Origin: Myxococcales bacterium UBA5297
GTDB taxonomy: Bacteria > Myxococcota > Myxococcia > Myxococcales > UBA5297
Assembly: GCA_002408385.1 (NCBI GenBank)
Contig: DHSB01000248.1
Location: 1-27,715, forward strand
Direction of reading: 5' to 3'
DNA: 27,715 bases
A program made the position numbers and the translations under genes. Below are positions 7,865 through 15,271 of this stretch, in pieces. Under the pieces are notes generated by a model. That model saw nothing but the letters and a program-made list of their open reading frames with translations. It did not search any database and was not told the origin of the DNA. Positions within the stretch are counted from its first letter, which is position 1, and each line of letters starts with the position of its first letter.

Positions 7865-10800
7865 CGAAGATGGCCACCCTGGAGATCGAGGACGACCGCC
7901 GCGACGTGGTGGTGATCGTTTTCGACGAGCGGCTGATCCAGCAGGCCCCGGACTTCGGGCGAACCTTCAGGCTGCCGGCGGGGCGCTACCTCGTGCAGGC
8001 TCATTCGCCGGATGGCCGGCTCGCTCGGCAACCGGTTGAATTGGCGCCGGGCGCGCACGAGAGAATTGGGGTTCCGGCCCTCGAGCAAAACCAGTCGCGC
8101 GCCAAGAGGGATGGCGAAGCCATCAAGTACCTGGCCGATCTTGACGAGCCTACGTTCAACCTTTTGCCGGTTCCCCGAGACAGACTTTTTCGGGCGCACC
8201 TCGTGCAGGCTCATTCGCCGGATGGCCGGCTCGCTCGGCAGCCGGTTGAATTGGCGCCGGGAACGCACGAGAGGATTGGGGTTCCGGCCCTCGAGCAAAA
8301 CCAATCGCGCGCCAAGAGGGATGGCGAAGCCATCAAGTACCTGGCCGATCTTGACGAGCCTACGTTCAACCTTTTGCCGGTTCCCCGAGACAGACTTGGG
8401 AACCTCGCGCTGCGAAGCCTGTCGCGCAACTGGGCGAGTGGAACGTGGGCGGCATCCTTTCGGGCGCACCTCGGGGGCGACTCGGTCGGTGTCGGGGCAT
8501 GGGAATGGAATGGCACCACCTGGGACGCGCGAAAGGTCGTCCAGAACGAGGGGTGCCTCCGGACTGCTCCTCTTCAACGCATGGGATTGATTCAGTTGCG
8601 TCGGGGAAGGCGCTCCGAGTTCTTCGCGATCGGGCCCCGATGCTGGAGAGGCTCGTTCGGCGTGAGCGAACCTGCACCGCCGACCCTCAGCGCGTACGGT
8701 CCAAAGCGCCCGCGGCTACTCGTCAATCCGCGAGCCGGCCAGCTTGCCGACTTCGTGAGAGTGGGGGACCGGCCAGCGGTCGCCGCGCTCGGTCACGAGC
8801 TGCTGCGGGAAAAGCTGGTCGATCCACTGCTCGCCACTGCAGCGGTTTACGCCGCGCTCGCCACCGGTCAGCTCGGCTTCGCGCCGGACGATTGGTGGGA
8901 GAACCTCGCGGACATCGAGTGGCTTGCCGATGGCAAGGTTGCGACCGGCTGGCGTGCGTTGCGGACGGGCGACTCGCAGCGCGCGCTTTCGGACTTCCTC
9001 ACCGCTGCAAGCAGGGGACTGCCGATGCTCAGTGAGGGCGTGCGGCTCCTCCTCGAAGGCCTGTTGTGCTACCGCGAAGATGCTTCGGCGTGCGAGCGGG
9101 CGGACGCGCTGCGGCCTTACGCCGAGGTCGTGCGCCGCGACAGTTTCATCACTTCGTTCCCGGGTGCCGGTCCCGAAGAGCCGACCGAGAGGCCGACCGA
9201 GAGGCCGATGCCGCCGAGCTCGTGCGAGCACCTCGTGAAGATCAAGGCGAGTGAGCTGAAAGCCGGGCTGCGTATCGAGGTCGCAGCCTGGGACAGAGGG
9301 CCGGCCTCCTGGCCGGCTGGGAGGATGCCGATGAAGCAGTCGTTGACGAACCCCTCGGTCGACAGTCTGGGATTGGTCCTCAAGGATCCCGCCGCCTCCG
9401 CGGCTAGTGTCGAAGCGCTCGTCCAAAACCGGTTGGGACAAGGCTGGACCGTCGCTGCGGTGAACAACCTGCCGGGCGAATTCGACCTTTTTTCGCCGAA
9501 TGCCCTCGAGCCCGGGCCAGCCTGGGATCTGGCCGACAGGCTCATGGAGTCCGACGAAGTGCTCGACGCTGAGCCGTCCTTCGAGGTGGACGACCTTGGT
9601 GGCGATGCCTACCGCGTCCAGCACGGCGAGTTGCCGGCACGGATAGAGGTCTTCGGAGCAGCCGGCGCGACCTTCGACGAGAGTTACTACGACTGGAGCG
9701 TCAAGCTGGTCGAAGCAGAGTGTGCGTGGAAGCTCTTCGGCGACGGGCGCGTTCCCGGCGAGGGTGTGCGGGTCGGACATCCTGACTCCGGGTACATCGA
9801 CCACACAGAGCTCGGCGACCGGATGCTCGAGGGCTACGACTTTGTCGAGGGCGTCGAGAGCGCGAAGAATCTGGAGGGCCACCACGGCCTGTCGACCGCG
9901 AGCGTGATCATCAGCCCGGACAACCGGGATACGCGACGCGATTCGGTGACTGGCATCGCGCCGGGCGCAAAGATTCTGCCGTTGCGGGTGGCCAAGCCGT
10001 CGCTGTTCGGTCTGATCCCTGCGCCCGTACTGTTCCGATCGGGAACACGGCGGCTACGCGACGCCATCCTGTACGCGCTTTCGCTCGACCGGGAAGAGGC
10101 CGTCCACGTCATCAGCATGAGCCTCGGCTGGTTTCCGAACGCGAGCCTGCACCGCGCCATCCGGGCCGCCTACAACAACGACCTGATCCTCATTGCGGCG
10201 GCGGGCAACTACACCGGGCGAATTGTCGTCTGGCCTGCCTCTTACCCGGAGACTATCGCGCTTGCCGCGTGCAACTCGCGCCGCGAGGGGTGGTGGGGCT
10301 CGGCGCGCGGGCCGCGGGTGGATGTCACCGGCCCAGGCGAAAACATCTGGGTCGCCAAGCCCCCCAACGACGTCGTCCAAAGCGACGGCACCTCGCATGC
10401 GACGGCGACTACCGCTGGCATCGCTGCGCTTTGGCTCTCCTTCCACGGTCGCGACAAGCTGTTGCGCCAGTACCGGCCGGAAGTTCGGCTCACCGAGGTC
10501 TTTCGCAGAATCCTGCGCGATTCATCCGATCCACCTCCCTCCCACAATGGTCACTGGGGAAAGGGCATCGTCAACGCGAAGCGCTGCCTCTCCCATCAGT
10601 TGCCGGACGCGGCGTCGTTCCTGCTGCAGCCGTTCGGGATGGCGAATGCGGGAACGGTTGAGATGGGCTTGCTGCAGGAGACCTTCGCGGACGTGCCTCC
10701 GGCCGAGCTGAAGGCGCGCATCGGCGAAAGCCTCGAGGTGAAGGCGTCGAAGGTCACCGAGCTCGTCCAGGCGCACGGGCGAGAGCTGCGCTTCTGGCTG

Positions 10801-10932
10801 CTGACCGATCCTGCCGCTCGAATCGCGATCCTCGAGGGAACGCGTGGCGACGGTTTGGAGACCTTTGGACGGGACACGCAAGAGCAGCGCTGGTCCGAAC
10901 GGCTCCAGAAGGCGGTGAAAGGCTCCCGCTGA
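7858..10932 (+). CDS. 1024-aa multidomain protein with C-terminal subtilisin (S8) protease domain
   Basis: I start it at the ATG at 7858 because it forms an ATGGTGA overlap with the caspase stop; 7837 and 7870 are alternatives. The N-terminus is beta-rich (FRLPAGRYLVQAHSPDG) and carries a 70-residue unit present twice. A helical middle region follows (about residues 270-440), then a P/E/R-rich linker with the repeat ERPTERP. The S8 domain spans about 610-880 with the triad Asp643 (GHPDSGY), His676 (GHHGLSTA) and Ser846 (DGTSHATA), and the oxyanion Asn784 (AAAGNYTG). HPDSGY and HHGLSTAS are atypical of subtilases (usually DTG and HGT-VA), so this is a divergent branch. The C-terminal 120 aa are helical and may be regulatory. 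No signal peptide. It may be the sensor or relay protease of the gasdermin cassette; the long N-terminal part would be the trigger-sensing half. This is inference. Confidence 0.85.
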   Translation: MVTKMATLEIEDDRRDVVVIVFDERLIQQAPDFGRTFRLPAGRYLVQAHSPDGRLARQPVELAPGAHERIGVPALEQNQSRAKRDGEAIKYLADLDEPTFNLLPVPRDRLFRAHLVQAHSPDGRLARQPVELAPGTHERIGVPALEQNQSRAKRDGEAIKYLADLDEPTFNLLPVPRDRLGNLALRSLSRNWASGTWAASFRAHLGGDSVGVGAWEWNGTTWDARKVVQNEGCLRTAPLQRMGLIQLRRGRRSEFFAIGPRCWRGSFGVSEPAPPTLSAYGPKRPRLLVNPRAGQLADFVRVGDRPAVAALGHELLREKLVDPLLATAAVYAALATGQLGFAPDDWWENLADIEWLADGKVATGWRALRTGDSQRALSDFLTAASRGLPMLSEGVRLLLEGLLCYREDASACERADALRPYAEVVRRDSFITSFPGAGPEEPTERPTERPMPPSSCEHLVKIKASELKAGLRIEVAAWDRGPASWPAGRMPMKQSLTNPSVDSLGLVLKDPAASAASVEALVQNRLGQGWTVAAVNNLPGEFDLFSPNALEPGPAWDLADRLMESDEVLDAEPSFEVDDLGGDAYRVQHGELPARIEVFGAAGATFDESYYDWSVKLVEAECAWKLFGDGRVPGEGVRVGHPDSGYIDHTELGDRMLEGYDFVEGVESAKNLEGHHGLSTASVIISPDNRDTRRDSVTGIAPGAKILPLRVAKPSLFGLIPAPVLFRSGTRRLRDAILYALSLDREEAVHVISMSLGWFPNASLHRAIRAAYNNDLILIAAAGNYTGRIVVWPASYPETIALAACNSRREGWWGSARGPRVDVTGPGENIWVAKPPNDVVQSDGTSHATATTAGIAALWLSFHGRDKLLRQYRPEVRLTEVFRRILRDSSDPPPSHNGHWGKGIVNAKRCLSHQLPDAASFLLQPFGMANAGTVEMGLLQETFADVPPAELKARIGESLEVKASKVTELVQAHGRELRFWLLTDPAARIAILEGTRGDGLETFGRDTQEQRWSERLQKAVKGSR
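7991..8187 (+). repeat. Direct repeat copy 1 (70-aa in-frame duplication)
   Basis: This 197-bp stretch recurs 210 bp downstream with only a handful of substitutions. It encodes LVQAHSPDGRLARQPVELAP and the following residues through NLLPVPRDRL. Confidence 0.95.
8201..8397 (+). repeat. Direct repeat copy 2
   Basis: Second copy of the unit at 7991-8187, in the same reading frame. The 13 bp between copies, with the start of this copy, spell TTCGGGCGCACCTCG, a string that also occurs at about 8458-8472 just after the repeat. This looks like a template-switch scar. Point differences between copies (for example CAACCGG against CAGCCGG) argue against an assembly artefact. Confidence 0.93.
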
Positions 10933-10990
10933 GCTGCGGCCTTGTCTGCGGTCGCCAGCCAATAGCCGCGGGGGCCTCGACAATGCGCGA

Positions 10991-10996
10991 GGGAGG
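10991..10996 (+). promoter_or_regulatory. Ribosome binding site that fixes the gasdermin start
   Basis: GGGAGG lies 4 nt before the ATG at 11001. The in-frame ATG 18 nt earlier (10983) has no such site. The internal start gives MKLCEKGKDP, placing a cysteine at position 4, as in known bacterial gasdermins. Confidence 0.7.
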
Positions 10997-11000
10997 CGCG

Positions 11001-11807
11001 ATGAAGCTCTGCGAAAAAGGCAAAGATCCGATCGTCGATTTGCTCTTCGATGGCTTGCGCGCGAACGTGCTGCGGATTCCGCGGCCGCTAGAACCGCTAT
11101 CGGTCATTGCCAGAAACGGGAAGCGTGCCGTTTTTCGCGGCTCGCTCAACCCGCTGCTCGACTCGCCTGTGGAAGTGTCGGCGAGCCTTTCGGACTGCCC
11201 TTCTATCTCGTCCCGGCGTTCGAGTCAGATTTCCCTCGAGATTGGCGTGAAGCTGTTGGAGGGAATGCTCGCGGGTTTCGGGTGCAACGCCGCCGGCCTT
11301 GCAGCCAGGCTCGCGGGGTCGCAGGCGGTGAGCTTCTCGTTCGAAAACGTGGTCCGCAGCGCGTTTGACGTGAACGAGCTCGGCCTCGCGCTTGCGGGCA
11401 AGGAGCTCAGAAGCGACAACCCCGCATTCGAGCTGTTTGTCGGGCCTGCTCCATGGGAGGCCCTCCTCGTCGATGCCTGCCTCGCCAGTAACGCCTTTTC
11501 GCTCCACGTTGAGCGGACACATGGCGCGGGACTGGAGCTGTCGGCCGCCGAGCTCCAGGACCTGCTCGGCGCAAGCGCGAAACTGGCTGTCTCGGTGAGC
11601 TCCTCGAGGTCGGTCACCTTTCGGGCTGATACCGCCCTCACCTTCGCTTTCAGTTGCATTCGGATGGGCATCGGGACCAACCGCGTCGTGTCCTTGCGCC
11701 CGGCCGAGACCGGGATCGTCCTCGAGCCTCTGGGAATCGGCGCACGGCCTGCCCCTGAGCACACGATCCTCGCTGACCGCGAGACGTTGAGCCTCGAAGA
11801 CGGATAG
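11001..11807 (+). CDS. Bacterial gasdermin, pore-forming cell-death effector
   Basis: 268 aa. The N-terminus MKLCEKGKDPIVDLL then NVLRIPRPLEPLSVI matches the pattern of bacterial gasdermins (short Cys-containing start, K-DP--E-L, then NVVR-P---PL). Further matches are SLEIGVKLLEGMLAGFG, then AVSFSFENVVRSAFDVNELG (family F-F-NV---V), PAFELFVGP, then the strand LLVDACLASNAFSLHVERT, and RSVTFRADTALTFAFSCIRM. Length fits the 250-270 aa family. After the core about 25 residues remain (about 244-268), the size of the autoinhibitory C-terminal tail. In characterised members a protease removes this tail, the protein oligomerises and opens very large pores in the inner membrane; Cys near the N-terminus is palmitoylated. 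Cys4 is the obvious equivalent. Flanked by proteases on both sides. Recognition is from motifs, not alignment. Confidence 0.85.
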   Translation: MKLCEKGKDPIVDLLFDGLRANVLRIPRPLEPLSVIARNGKRAVFRGSLNPLLDSPVEVSASLSDCPSISSRRSSQISLEIGVKLLEGMLAGFGCNAAGLAARLAGSQAVSFSFENVVRSAFDVNELGLALAGKELRSDNPAFELFVGPAPWEALLVDACLASNAFSLHVERTHGAGLELSAAELQDLLGASAKLAVSVSSSRSVTFRADTALTFAFSCIRMGIGTNRVVSLRPAETGIVLEPLGIGARPAPEHTILADRETLSLEDG

Positions 11808-11893
11808 GGCTCCCGGTCGTCCTGTAAGACGAAGCCCAAGCCACTGTTGGCTCGAACCGCTCCACGCGAACAAACCCCGGAGGGAGCTCGAAC

Positions 11894-13075
11894 ATGCCCA
11901 CCAAGTACCTCGTCTTGCGGGCCCAGGCTCCGCTCGTCCCCACGCTCGAAGTGTTTGGAGTGACCGCGCGCGTCCCCGAGGGAAATGAGCTCAGCATCGT
12001 GGCCATTCCAGGCCACGAGTACGACGCCGGAACCTTGCGCGCTGATCCCCAGAACGCCGTGGTCATGGACGCGGAGACGCGGCTGGCGCTCATCGAACCG
12101 ACCGAGAAGACCGACGGAGCCAGCGCGAACGTGACGAGAATCAACGGGCTGAGCGTGCCGATGGGGCTCATCGCGGTGAGGGCCCACGCTTCGAGGTGCT
12201 CAGGAGCCGGGGTGAAGGTGGCGGTGCTTGATACGGGCATCGACAAGAGCCACCCGGCATTCTTGGGAAAGAACCTGAAAACACGCGATTTCACCGGCAC
12301 GGGTAACGACCCGTCGGACGTGCGCGACGATCTCGGTCACGGCACCCACTGCGCGGCGACTATCTGCGGAAACCTGGTCGCCGGCACTCGTCTCGGCGTC
12401 GCGCCTGGCGTGAGCGACCTGATCATCGGGAAGGTCGTTGGTCCCGACGGCGGAACGCTCGAGATGCTTCTGCGCGCTCTGTACTGGGCAATCATCGACG
12501 AGAAGGCCGATGTGGTCTCGATGTCCCTGGGCTACGACCTTCCGGGAAACGTGGCGCGGCTGGTCGCACGGGGAATGGACACGGCGGTCGCTGCCAACCT
12601 TGCGATGCGCCAGCAGCGAGATATGTCGGAAGGGATTCGAGAACTGGGGGAATTCCTGAGATGGGCGGCGCCGCACGCAGTGTTTGCCGCGGCCACAGGC
12701 AACGAGAGCAAGCGACCTGGCTATTCGATAGATGCTGGGCTCCCTGCGGTCGAATTCCTGGCGGTGGGTGCGGTCGGGCTCACCGGCGGGGAGTGGAAGG
12801 TTGCTCCCTTCTCGAACGGCCGCGCGAAAATCGTCGCGCCGGGTGTGGATGTCGTCTCTGCCCGCGCAGGGGGCGGGCTTATTTCGATGAGCGGCACGAG
12901 CATGGCCACCCCGCATGTTGCCGGCGTTGCAGCCTTGTGGTTGGAGCATTTGCGGCAGATCAATGGTGTCGTTCCCCGGGACGCTGTCGCTGCCCGGCTA
13001 CTGGCGACCGCTGCCGCGCAGTCCGGCGCCGACAGGGACGCGGTGGGCGCCGGGTTGGTGCAATCGCCCCCGTAG
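11894..13075 (+). CDS. Subtilisin-like (S8) serine protease
   Basis: 393 aa, ATG at 11894 with GGAGGGAG 7 nt upstream. Canonical triad: Asp113 (VAVLDTGIDKSHP), His149 (DLGHGTHCAA) and Ser336 (SMSGTSMATPHVAG), with oxyanion Asn270 (AAATGNES). Residues 1-75 form a beta/alpha segment ending DAETRLALIEPTEK that resembles an I9-type prodomain, which would fold the enzyme and be cleaved off. No signal peptide precedes it, so it likely acts in the cytoplasm. An insertion of about 40 residues after VVSMSLGYDLPG (MDTAVAANLAMRQQRDMSEG region) is unusual and could regulate access. It sits 86 bp after the gasdermin gene, the commonest place for the protease that cuts the gasdermin tail. Which of the three cassette proteases makes that cut cannot be told from sequence. 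Confidence 0.92.
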   Translation: MPTKYLVLRAQAPLVPTLEVFGVTARVPEGNELSIVAIPGHEYDAGTLRADPQNAVVMDAETRLALIEPTEKTDGASANVTRINGLSVPMGLIAVRAHASRCSGAGVKVAVLDTGIDKSHPAFLGKNLKTRDFTGTGNDPSDVRDDLGHGTHCAATICGNLVAGTRLGVAPGVSDLIIGKVVGPDGGTLEMLLRALYWAIIDEKADVVSMSLGYDLPGNVARLVARGMDTAVAANLAMRQQRDMSEGIRELGEFLRWAAPHAVFAAATGNESKRPGYSIDAGLPAVEFLAVGAVGLTGGEWKVAPFSNGRAKIVAPGVDVVSARAGGGLISMSGTSMATPHVAGVAALWLEHLRQINGVVPRDAVAARLLATAAAQSGADRDAVGAGLVQSPP

Positions 13076-13163
13076 AGCCTGTGCAATTCGCCGGATAGTT
13101 TGAACGAATAGTGACCATCGCGATACACCCTGTCGCCATCCTCAACCACGCCGAGAAACCCTC

Positions 13164-14174
13164 ATGCCCGATAACGCGAAGAGCTGGTCGACGCTCGCCG
13201 CAAGCGTCCTCAAAGCCAGGCCGGAGGACGCCTTCTCGACGCTGCCGGAGGGTGCCGAGGCGGGCACGCCAATGATTCAGCCGTTGTATTCGGTGGAAGG
13301 ACCCTGGAACATCAAAGATCCTGTTCACGAGTGCCTCACGCGGCGAGCGCTCTCTACCGCGCGCTATTCGGAGGCCAATCCGAAGCATCCGGGGTTCTCG
13401 AATTTCATTCGCGGCGCGATCTGGAACGACGACCCCGAGTGCCTCATGTTCGACCGAGGCGGCGCACCGGACGACTTCTCGTCGGGCATCACCTTCGCGT
13501 GGGTCTTCTGGGAGGCTCGTCGTGCTGCGCGGTTGCAGGCTCCCGGCCCTCATGATCGGCTGACGGCAAGAAGCCATTTCGGCGACCTGCAGTTCCTTCA
13601 CGCGATGGGCTCCAGGCCAGGCGAGGGGCCCGAGGTCACCCTTGAGGCGGTTCTGCGCTGGATGCGGTTTTCCTTCGCCATCGCCCGCGGCGAGCTCGGC
13701 GGGATGATCCGCCTCTGCGAAGTCCGTCTTCCGGGCATTAGCGAGCTCTTTCCGCGACAGGCAGGGATGACGATCTCGGAGCTGTTCGCCGTGCATCGGG
13801 CGACCGACGGTGTGTCCGAGCGCGCAGCGGGGTGCCTGATGCACCTGTTGCAGGACGCGTTTGCCTCGGCTCACGTTGAGCGCGAGCAGGGCGCAAACGG
13901 CCGGCGCGGGCGGATCAAGTGCTTTTACACGTACGGCTCCCAGGATTCCGGGTTGCACAGCGAGAACGATGGCTGGCAATGCGGCGGAACGGAGGATGAG
14001 CGCCTTGCCCGCGTTGTCGGAGCCGCCGACGCCATCGAGCAGGGGGCGGAGCTGCTCAAGCGGCTCAAGCAGGGCAAGTCATGGCAGCGGGTCGAGGCAT
14101 GGCTGAGAAGCGGACCCCTTTCGCTCGCTCCCGATGCTCGCCCCTCCGATGGTGGAGCCGTCTACCGGACGTAA
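13164..14174 (+). CDS. Zinc-dependent phospholipase C / S1-P1 nuclease-like hydrolase
   Basis: 336 aa, no recognised close relative, but the metal-ligand pattern of the PLC/P1-nuclease superfamily is visible. His55 lies in WNIKDPVHECLTRRAL, Asp89/90 in GAIWNDDPE, His138 in SHFGDLQFLHAM. Then comes the diagnostic H-x3-D-x5-H as His227-Asp231-His237 in LMHLLQDAFASAHVER, and His265-x3-Asp269 in LHSENDG. These enzymes use three Zn ions to cut phosphodiesters in phospholipids or single-stranded nucleic acid. No signal peptide is seen, whereas most family members are secreted, so an intracellular target (own membrane or nucleic acid) is likely. It is the last sizeable gene of the gasdermin cassette, 88 bp after the S8 gene. 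Interpretation: a second membrane- or nucleic-acid-damaging effector. Confidence 0.72.
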   Translation: MPDNAKSWSTLAASVLKARPEDAFSTLPEGAEAGTPMIQPLYSVEGPWNIKDPVHECLTRRALSTARYSEANPKHPGFSNFIRGAIWNDDPECLMFDRGGAPDDFSSGITFAWVFWEARRAARLQAPGPHDRLTARSHFGDLQFLHAMGSRPGEGPEVTLEAVLRWMRFSFAIARGELGGMIRLCEVRLPGISELFPRQAGMTISELFAVHRATDGVSERAAGCLMHLLQDAFASAHVEREQGANGRRGRIKCFYTYGSQDSGLHSENDGWQCGGTEDERLARVVGAADAIEQGAELLKRLKQGKSWQRVEAWLRSGPLSLAPDARPSDGGAVYRT

Positions 14175-14187
14175 GTCGATAGTGTAC

Positions 14188-14313
14188 ATGCGCTGGGGCA
14201 AGGGCCCGAAGCAGCGCCTTCGCTTTACACAGACCGGCGACCGCAAGCTCGAGGAGGCGTATTCGCTCCACTTCGTCCGTGCGAGCAACCCGCGCCGCGG
14301 TGAGCAGAAATGA
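14188..14313 (+). CDS. 41-aa basic small ORF after the cassette
   Basis: ATG at 14188, 13 bp after the stop of the phospholipase-C-like gene. The product starts MRWGKGPKQRLRFTQTG and ends SNPRRGEQK; basic, no domain recognised. It has no clear ribosome-binding site and lies antisense to the tail of the degenerate HTH-linked gene, so it may be a chance frame. Listed because it is the only open frame continuing the cassette. Confidence 0.25.
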   Translation: MRWGKGPKQRLRFTQTGDRKLEEAYSLHFVRASNPRRGEQK

Positions 14314-14585
14314 TGAAGTCGGCGCCGCCGGCCTCGAGTATCTCGACCTTGGAGCAAAGGACTTGGAGCAGCTTTCCCGAGTCGCCGCCGACCGGGACGC
14401 CGACGTTGTCGAGCTCCCGTGGTGATGGCGTCGTTGCTGCCCCAATCGCAAGGGCGATTTTCCTGCAGCTTCTCGCCGTCCGCGTTATCGCGCAGCCACT
14501 TCCAGATCAGTCGGCCGAGGTGCTTGTTCGCGACGGATGTCCGAGAGTTCTTCCGAATGTAGAGGATAAACTCGTCGTTGCCCAT
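14225..14585 (-). pseudogene. Frameshifted C-terminal continuation of the HTH gene, or a separate broken gene
   Basis: On the minus strand, a frame starting MGNDEFILYIRKNSRTSVAN continues KHLGRLIWKWLRDNADGEKL and ends SNDAITTGA. A different frame then carries on with ELDNVGVPVGGDSGKLLQVL and CSKVEILEAGGADFIISAHR before a stop at 14225. The two parts clearly belong to one protein, so at least one frameshift is present near 14425. It overlaps the 3' end of the HTH frame by about 100 bp, which suggests a second shift joining it to the HTH protein. Family not recognised. Confidence 0.45.
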
Positions 14586-14805
14586 CCGGACTCGCTCGTT
14601 CGACTGCCTCCTGGAAACCGATGTGGAACTCGCCGCCGAGTGCCTCGTCGAGTCGACGTAGGAGGCGGGTTCCGAGGTTGTAGTCGGGATCGCCTTCCAA
14701 GTTGAGGACTGTTTGAACGGTCACGCCCAAGTGATGCGCAAGTTCCCCACGGGAAAGCCCCTGCCGGGTCCTGATCTTCTCGATGACCTTGCCGATGTCG
14801 TTCAT
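14485..14805 (-). CDS. XRE-family helix-turn-helix regulator (possibly broken)
   Basis: The frame starts MNDIGKVIEKIRTRQGLSRG and contains a standard XRE/HTH_3 domain: ELAHHLGVTVQTVLNLEGDP, then YNLGTRLLRRLDEALG. After HIGFQEAVERA the remaining 30 residues are Arg/Pro-rich and unlike the family. A better continuation exists in the frame starting MGNDEFI (see 14225-14585), so a frameshift near 14590 is likely and the gene may be inactive. Such regulators usually repress their own operon or serve as antitoxins. The ~460 bp upstream holds no intact partner. Confidence 0.55.
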   Translation of the reverse strand: MNDIGKVIEKIRTRQGLSRGELAHHLGVTVQTVLNLEGDPDYNLGTRLLRRLDEALGGEFHIGFQEAVERASPDGQRRVYPLHSEELSDIRREQAPRPTDLEVAAR

Positions 14806-15271
14806 CTCAGTCTGGGCATGTGGCTTGGCAGCCAGAAGTCAAGACGCGCGGGCAGTACGCAACGCGCGTCACAACCTCGGCCGAGCCGAGCACCCACGTC
14901 TGCTCGAGCGGCGCCGGGGCAGACGCAGTATCTCCTATGATGTCGGCAGCGTCGGCCGGTAAACCCGGTGGCAACTTTCGGCAGAGCTGATTGGCCGAGC
15001 CCAAGGTCCCCGCGCTCGTAGTGGATCAGGCTCGAGCCGAATGGCGTCTCCTCCCAGCGGCGAGAATCGGGGCAGCTTGGCTTCATCAGCCCGCCTCGAG
15101 GCGCAGCGCTTCGTCGGCGTAGACATCGGTCTCGAGCGCGCGCCCGGTGTCGCCGATGAGCCGGTAGAGGAACCTTCGGAGTGCAGCTTTGCCGGCGCAA
15201 AAGCATCCGATACGATTGGATGCTGGAGCGCTTTCGGGCTCAAGCCAAACACAACACCCACGAGCGAGCGA
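14806..15271. other. 466 bp without an intact gene
   Basis: The minus strand has two short protein-like stretches joined by an ATGA overlap near 15083: one ends LYRLIGDTGRALETDVYADE, the next starts MKPSCPDSRRWEETPFGSSL and reads on, after a frameshift, into LCRKLPPGLPADAADIIGDT. They look like remains of two adjacent genes upstream of the HTH gene. I cannot name either. The plus strand has only an N-terminal extension of the next gene that I reject. Confidence 0.3.

Noticed and set aside
7759..8577. 272-aa minus-strand open frame across the duplicated segment
   Set aside because: It is the antisense of the S8 gene, open only because the GC-rich repeat is stop-poor; no start site or family features.
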